From NCBI GenBank assembly GCA_003157575.1, contig PMKA01000330.1:1-7760 (forward strand): a DNA stretch of 7,760 nt, written 5' to 3'. The notes under the pieces were generated by a model. That model saw nothing but the letters and a program-made list of their open reading frames with translations, was not told the origin of the DNA and did no database searches. Position 1 is the stretch's first letter. Every line of letters starts with the position of its first letter. Positions 4,820-7,760 of this stretch are shown piece by piece. The stretch comes from Opitutia bacterium. Its GTDB lineage: Bacteria; Verrucomicrobiota; Verrucomicrobiia; Opitutales; Opitutaceae. The position numbers and the translations under genes are program-made.

Positions 4820-4846
4820 GGCTGTCGGGCCTGCGCTCCGACAGCC
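4820..4846 (-). terminator. probable terminator-like hairpin after the helicase gene
   Basis: GGCTGTCGG (4820-4828) and CCGACAGCC (4838-4846) form a perfect 9-bp stem with a 9-base loop, 24 bases past the helicase stop. No T-run follows, so it may act as an RNA 3'-end stabiliser or a factor-dependent terminator. GCCCG-CTC-CGGGC at 4844-4856 is a competing smaller hairpin. Confidence 0.45.
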
Positions 4847-4870
4847 CGCTCCGGGCCGCAAATCCGGCTT

Positions 4871-6610
4871 TCAGGGAACCCCAACCCTATGCGGCTTCAG
4901 GCGGACGTCCTTCATCCGGATGCCAAAAAGCTTCGCGATGACAAGCTCCGCAGACTCCTCCGCCACATCGACGTGCGTCTCCTCCTCGAAGATGTCGATC
5001 GCCCCGACGGCGCCGGCGGGCAGGCGCGTCACGCCGGCGATCTTCCCGACGATATCGGCGGGGGTCACGAACTGGGCGTGCCCAACATTGAATACAAGCG
5101 GCACGAACCCTTTTTCCTGTCCGGTCCGCGGCTTGCGCCCTCCGTCCGCGTTATGCCCGCTGCGCGGCGTCCTCGGACGCAACAGCGGCTCGGCAGCGGA
5201 TTCCGGTTCCGCGGCCGGCGCCGCCGGTTGCTGAAGCGGCGGCTGGGCAACGGCGGGGGACCCGGTCGGAGCGGAATGAAATCCTGGAGCGGGCTTGGAC
5301 TGGCGCGCCGGGGCGGTCGGCTCGGGTCCGCGCAACAGGTGGATGAGGGCCGAGGAGATGTCGGTGGTCTGGTAGCCCTGCTCGATCAGCCGGTCGATCA
5401 TGCGGTCGTGGCGGCGGAAATCGCCGGCATCGAGCGTGGTCCGTAGTTTTTCGAAGAATACATTATCCCTGGCCTCCTCCACCTGGTCGAGCGACGGGAT
5501 GCGCTCGCGCCGGATCTTCAGTTTGCCGAGCCGGATCAGATACTGCAGTTTGTAAACCTCCTGTCCCGAAACAAAGGTGAATGCGCGCCCCGAGCGGCCG
5601 GCGCGCCCGGTGCGGCCGATGCGGTGCGTGTAGTCCTCGGCGTCGTTGGGCAGGTCAAAATTGAACACGACCTCGAGATCGTCGATGTCCAGCCCGCGGG
5701 CGGCGACGTCGGTCGCGATGAGAAACTCGAATTCGCGCCGCTTGAACTTCTCCATGACGCGGTCGCGCTGGGCCTGCGGGATGTCGCCATGGATGCGGTC
5801 CACGGAATATCCGCGGGCATGCAGGTGCCCGTCGAGGTCGTCGACCATGACCTTTGTGCTGCAGAAGACGAGACCGTAGCTGAAATCGTTGACGTCGATG
5901 AGCCGGGTGAGCGCCTCGAGCTTGGAGCGGCGGTCGACCTCGAAATAGACCTGGTCGACCTGCGGGGCGTTCTGGGCGTGCGCCTCGATCTTGACGGACG
6001 CCGGATCGTTGCTGTAGCGCTTGATCAGCGTGCGGATCGGCGGCGGGATGGTGGCGGAGAAAAAAAGGAGCTGGCGCCCCGGCGGCGCGGCCTGCACGAC
6101 GCGCTCGATGTCGTCGCGAAACCCCATGTCGAGCATGCGGTCGACCTCGTCGAGCACGATCATCTTCAGCGCGCCGATGGCCAGCGTTCCGCGGTCGAGG
6201 TGATCGAGGATCCGTCCCGGCGTGCCGATGACGATCTGCGTGCCCGCCGCGAGCGCGCGGAACTGGCGTTCGTAGGACTGGCCGCCGTAGATCGGCGTGG
6301 ACTGGATGCCTCGCTTGAAGAGCGCGAGCTTGGCGAATTCCTCGGACACCTGGACCGCTAGCTCCCGGGTGGGGCACAGGATCAGGACCTGGACCTTCTT
6401 CACGTTCGCCTCGGTCTTCTCGATGGCGGGAATGGCGAACGCGCAGGTCTTCCCCGAGCCGGTGGCCGACTGGCCGACGACGTCGCGGCCCGCGAGCGCG
6501 AGTGGGATGACGCCGCTCTGGATCGGTGCGGCCTCCTCAAAACCCATCTTGTCGACGGCCTTGAGGATCTCGGGCGACAGGCCCAGTTCGGTGAAAAGGC
6601 GTTTCTCCAT
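4871..6610 (-). CDS. DEAD-box ATP-dependent RNA helicase with DbpA-type RNA-binding domain
   Basis: A 579-residue protein with all helicase motifs: Phe6 and the Q motif (G-F-E-E-A-A-P-I-Q, 23-31), motif I A-T-G-S-G-K-T (49-55), Ia P-T-R-E-L-A (80-85), Ib T-P-G-R (130-133), II D-E-V-D (154-157) and III S-A-T (185-187). In the second domain are A-R-G-L-D-I and [11 protein letters not shown] Pro/Ala-rich linker follows (about residues 435-500). The end (from F-V-P-L-V-F-N-V-G) folds like the DbpA/CsdA RRM-type domain that directs such helicases to structured RNA. The likely role is RNA remodelling in ribosome assembly or cold adaptation. Motif II is DEVD, not DEAD. The ATG at 6610-6608 puts the usual [11 protein letters not shown] start at residue 1. 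An in-frame ATG at 6661-6659 would add 17 hydrophobic residues. It diverges from purA. Confidence 0.95.
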   Translation of the reverse strand: MEKRLFTELGLSPEILKAVDKMGFEEAAPIQSGVIPLALAGRDVVGQSATGSGKTCAFAIPAIEKTEANVKKVQVLILCPTRELAVQVSEEFAKLALFKRGIQSTPIYGGQSYERQFRALAAGTQIVIGTPGRILDHLDRGTLAIGALKMIVLDEVDRMLDMGFRDDIERVVQAAPPGRQLLFFSATIPPPIRTLIKRYSNDPASVKIEAHAQNAPQVDQVYFEVDRRSKLEALTRLIDVNDFSYGLVFCSTKVMVDDLDGHLHARGYSVDRIHGDIPQAQRDRVMEKFKRREFEFLIATDVAARGLDIDDLEVVFNFDLPNDAEDYTHRIGRTGRAGRSGRAFTFVSGQEVYKLQYLIRLGKLKIRRERIPSLDQVEEARDNVFFEKLRTTLDAGDFRRHDRMIDRLIEQGYQTTDISSALIHLLRGPEPTAPARQSKPAPGFHSAPTGSPAVAQPPLQQPAAPAAEPESAAEPLLRPRTPRSGHNADGGRKPRTGQEKGFVPLVFNVGHAQFVTPADIVGKIAGVTRLPAGAVGAIDIFEEETHVDVAEESAELVIAKLFGIRMKDVRLKPHRVGVP

Positions 6611-6667
6611 GACGCACCATGATCCGGCCGCGAGAAAATGGAGAGCGAAAAACCATTTCATTTTCCG

Positions 6668-6687
6668 GCCCGGGTCCGCGCCCGGGC
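6668..6687. repeat. GC-rich hairpin between the helicase gene and purA
   Basis: GCCCGGG (6668-6674), loop TCCGCG, CCCGGGC (6681-6687): a perfect 7-bp stem. It lies 58 bases upstream of the helicase ATG and 96 bases upstream of purA. It may sit in the helicase 5' leader, where some cold-shock helicases are autoregulated. The spacer (6611-6782) shows no convincing promoter hexamers. Confidence 0.35.
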
Positions 6688-6782
6688 TCCGCCGCCCCCA
6701 GAATCTCCTTGCCCCGCCGGGCACCCTCCCCTTTTTCCTTCATGGCAACAGGGGGCTGGAATCCCTGGCTGCCGCCCGATCC

Positions 6783-7760
6783 ATGTCCCTTACTCCATTC
6801 AGCAGCCAGATCATCGCCGACGTCGGCATCAGCTTCGGCGATGAGGGCAAAGGCCGGCTCATTCCCGAAGTCGCCGAAGAACTGCTCGCCTCCGCGGCGC
6901 CGGTTTCCGTCGTCCTCAAGGTGAACGGGGGTGCGAACTCCGGACACACCGCCGGCGGCATCAAGCTCAACCTCCTGCCCGCAGGCGTTGCGGTCCCGAC
7001 CGTTCCGCACCTGTGCATTGGCAGCGGGGTTGTGGCCGACCCGCGAAAGATATGGTGGGAGGCGAAGCCGCTTGAGCAAAAGGGCCATTCCGTGCTGGCG
7101 CGGCTCCTCATCGACGAACGCACCCTGGTCTCGGACCTCACGCACCGCCTGCTCGATCTGGCCTGGGAGGACTATCGGACGAACATCCTCGCCGAGGAGC
7201 CCCGCGGCTCGACCGGCCGCGGCATCACCCCGGCCTACCTCGACGAGGTCGGCCAGTGGCAGATCACCTTCTCGGACTTTCATGCCGGCCAGAACTGGTT
7301 TGCGCGCAAGCTCGCCCAGCGGGCCGATCGCGCCCTCCGGATCATCCAGCACGTTTGCCGCGTGTCGCCCGAAACGTTCGCGGGCTTTTTCGACAAGCTC
7401 ACGACCGCCGAGCAGCGCGCCAACAGCGAGGCCGTGCAACTCGGCGTTTTTGACCAGGCCGAATTCGACTTCACCCGCTTTCGCGGCGCCGCGCCGTTCT
7501 CGCTCAACCTGCCGCTCCTCACCGATGTTTACTGGCAGGCCGGCACCGCCCTTGCCCGCAACATCGGCGAAGTCCGCGAGCTCATCCTGCGCGAACTGGA
7601 CGCCGGGCGCACGGTCATCGGCGAATTCGGGCAGTCCTACTGGCTCGACAAGCGCCACGGGTACTCGCCCAACGTCACCGCTTCCCATACATTCACCCCC
7701 GAGTTTTTCGAAAGCGCCGGGATCCCGGTGCAGCCGATCCACACCTTCGGCGTCGCCAAG
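6783..7760 (+). CDS. purA: adenylosuccinate synthetase, divergent type (3' end beyond window)
   Basis: The frame is open from the ATG at 6783 to the window edge (326 codons seen). PurA joins IMP and aspartate using GTP, the first step from IMP to AMP. Visible motifs are the P-loop-like F-G-D-E-G-K-G-R (residues 18-25; Asp20 matches the E. coli catalytic Asp13), A-N-S-G-H-T (51-56; His55 matches His41), I-G-S-G-V-V-A-D-P (79-87) and [11 protein letters not shown] (142-152). Then [20 protein letters not shown] stands where typical enzymes have G-A-Q-G-x-L-L-D-x-D-x-G-T-Y-P-x-V-T-S-S. The counterpart of E. coli Gln224 is at about 284, so the middle holds about 60 extra residues. The sequence ends in F-G-V-A-K, just before the GTP-side region. 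No Shine-Dalgarno is visible. It diverges from the helicase. Catalytic residues are kept, so I expect activity. Confidence 0.88.
   Translation, partial: MSLTPFSSQIIADVGISFGDEGKGRLIPEVAEELLASAAPVSVVLKVNGGANSGHTAGGIKLNLLPAGVAVPTVPHLCIGSGVVADPRKIWWEAKPLEQKGHSVLARLLIDERTLVSDLTHRLLDLAWEDYRTNILAEEPRGSTGRGITPAYLDEVGQWQITFSDFHAGQNWFARKLAQRADRALRIIQHVCRVSPETFAGFFDKLTTAEQRANSEAVQLGVFDQAEFDFTRFRGAAPFSLNLPLLTDVYWQAGTALARNIGEVRELILRELDAGRTVIGEFGQSYWLDKRHGYSPNVTASHTFTPEFFESAGIPVQPIHTFGVAK

Noticed and set aside
5624..6361. 245-residue plus-strand frame opposite the helicase
   Set aside because: It is the antisense shadow of the helicase core, with valine/aspartate-rich composition from the opposing codons.
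6611..6661. Upstream ATG of the helicase giving [15 protein letters not shown], which resembles a signal peptide
   Set aside because: A cytosolic RNA helicase should not be exported, and family members start at the downstream M-E-K-R-L-F; the likeness is coincidental.
6537..7742. 401-residue minus-strand frame opposite purA
   Set aside because: It is antisense to purA and to the helicase start, has no recognisable domain, and is the usual mirror frame of a GC-rich gene.
6783..7760. PurZ (2-aminoadenylosuccinate synthetase) rather than PurA
   Set aside because: Phage PurZ enzymes replace the catalytic Asp of G-D-E-G-K-G; here it is kept (Asp20), and the surroundings are chromosomal.
1..7760. 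CRISPR arrays, tRNA or rRNA genes, complete insertion sequences
   Set aside because: I found no regularly spaced repeats, no tRNA-like clover-leaf ending in CCA, no rRNA-like blocks and no transposase reading frame in the window.

Overview
The window is high-GC bacterial chromosome with dense coding on both strands. The best fit is a Verrucomicrobiota genome, probably Opitutae. This rests on the look of the omega subunit, the divergent adenylosuccinate synthetase, the secreted GH105-type hydrolase and the small HicB-like and hypothetical families. It is inferred from remembered family resemblance, not a database search. Most start codons lack a clear Shine-Dalgarno sequence; hicB is the exception.

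Left third (1-2274), accessory and toxin-antitoxin rich. At the left edge on the minus strand are two broken genes: about 22 codons of a probable nucleotidyltransferase, then the first ~27 codons of a HicB-like antitoxin whose family resemblance stops abruptly near base 22. Next come a complete RelB/DinJ-type antitoxin and RelE/ParE-type toxin pair (minus, 4-base ATGA overlap), a 98-residue conserved hypothetical gene (minus), and a complete hicA-hicB pair (plus, 4-base ATGA overlap) with a pseudo-palindromic operator candidate over its -10 region.

Middle (2275-3721), one degraded or frameshifted gene and a repeat-rich spacer. A secreted unsaturated-glycoside hydrolase (GH105/GH88 type, minus) has all its signature motifs but is split by one frameshift near base 3110. 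The spacer between it and the next gene holds several perfect hairpins. Two of them are diverged, oppositely oriented copies of the same 35-42 nt element, with a compensatory base-pair change in the stem. This is the least explained structure in the window.

Right half (3722-7760), core or housekeeping genes. A class I glutamine amidotransferase-like protein (plus) runs tail-to-tail into rpoZ (minus, 15-base overlap). Upstream of rpoZ are two hairpins, one probably ending the neighbouring DEAD-box RNA helicase gene (minus, with a DbpA-type C-terminal domain). Divergent from the helicase is purA (plus), cut by the right edge. The window therefore runs from conserved genes on the right into a mobile or toxin-antitoxin patch on the left. 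I see no tRNA, rRNA, CRISPR array or complete insertion sequence.
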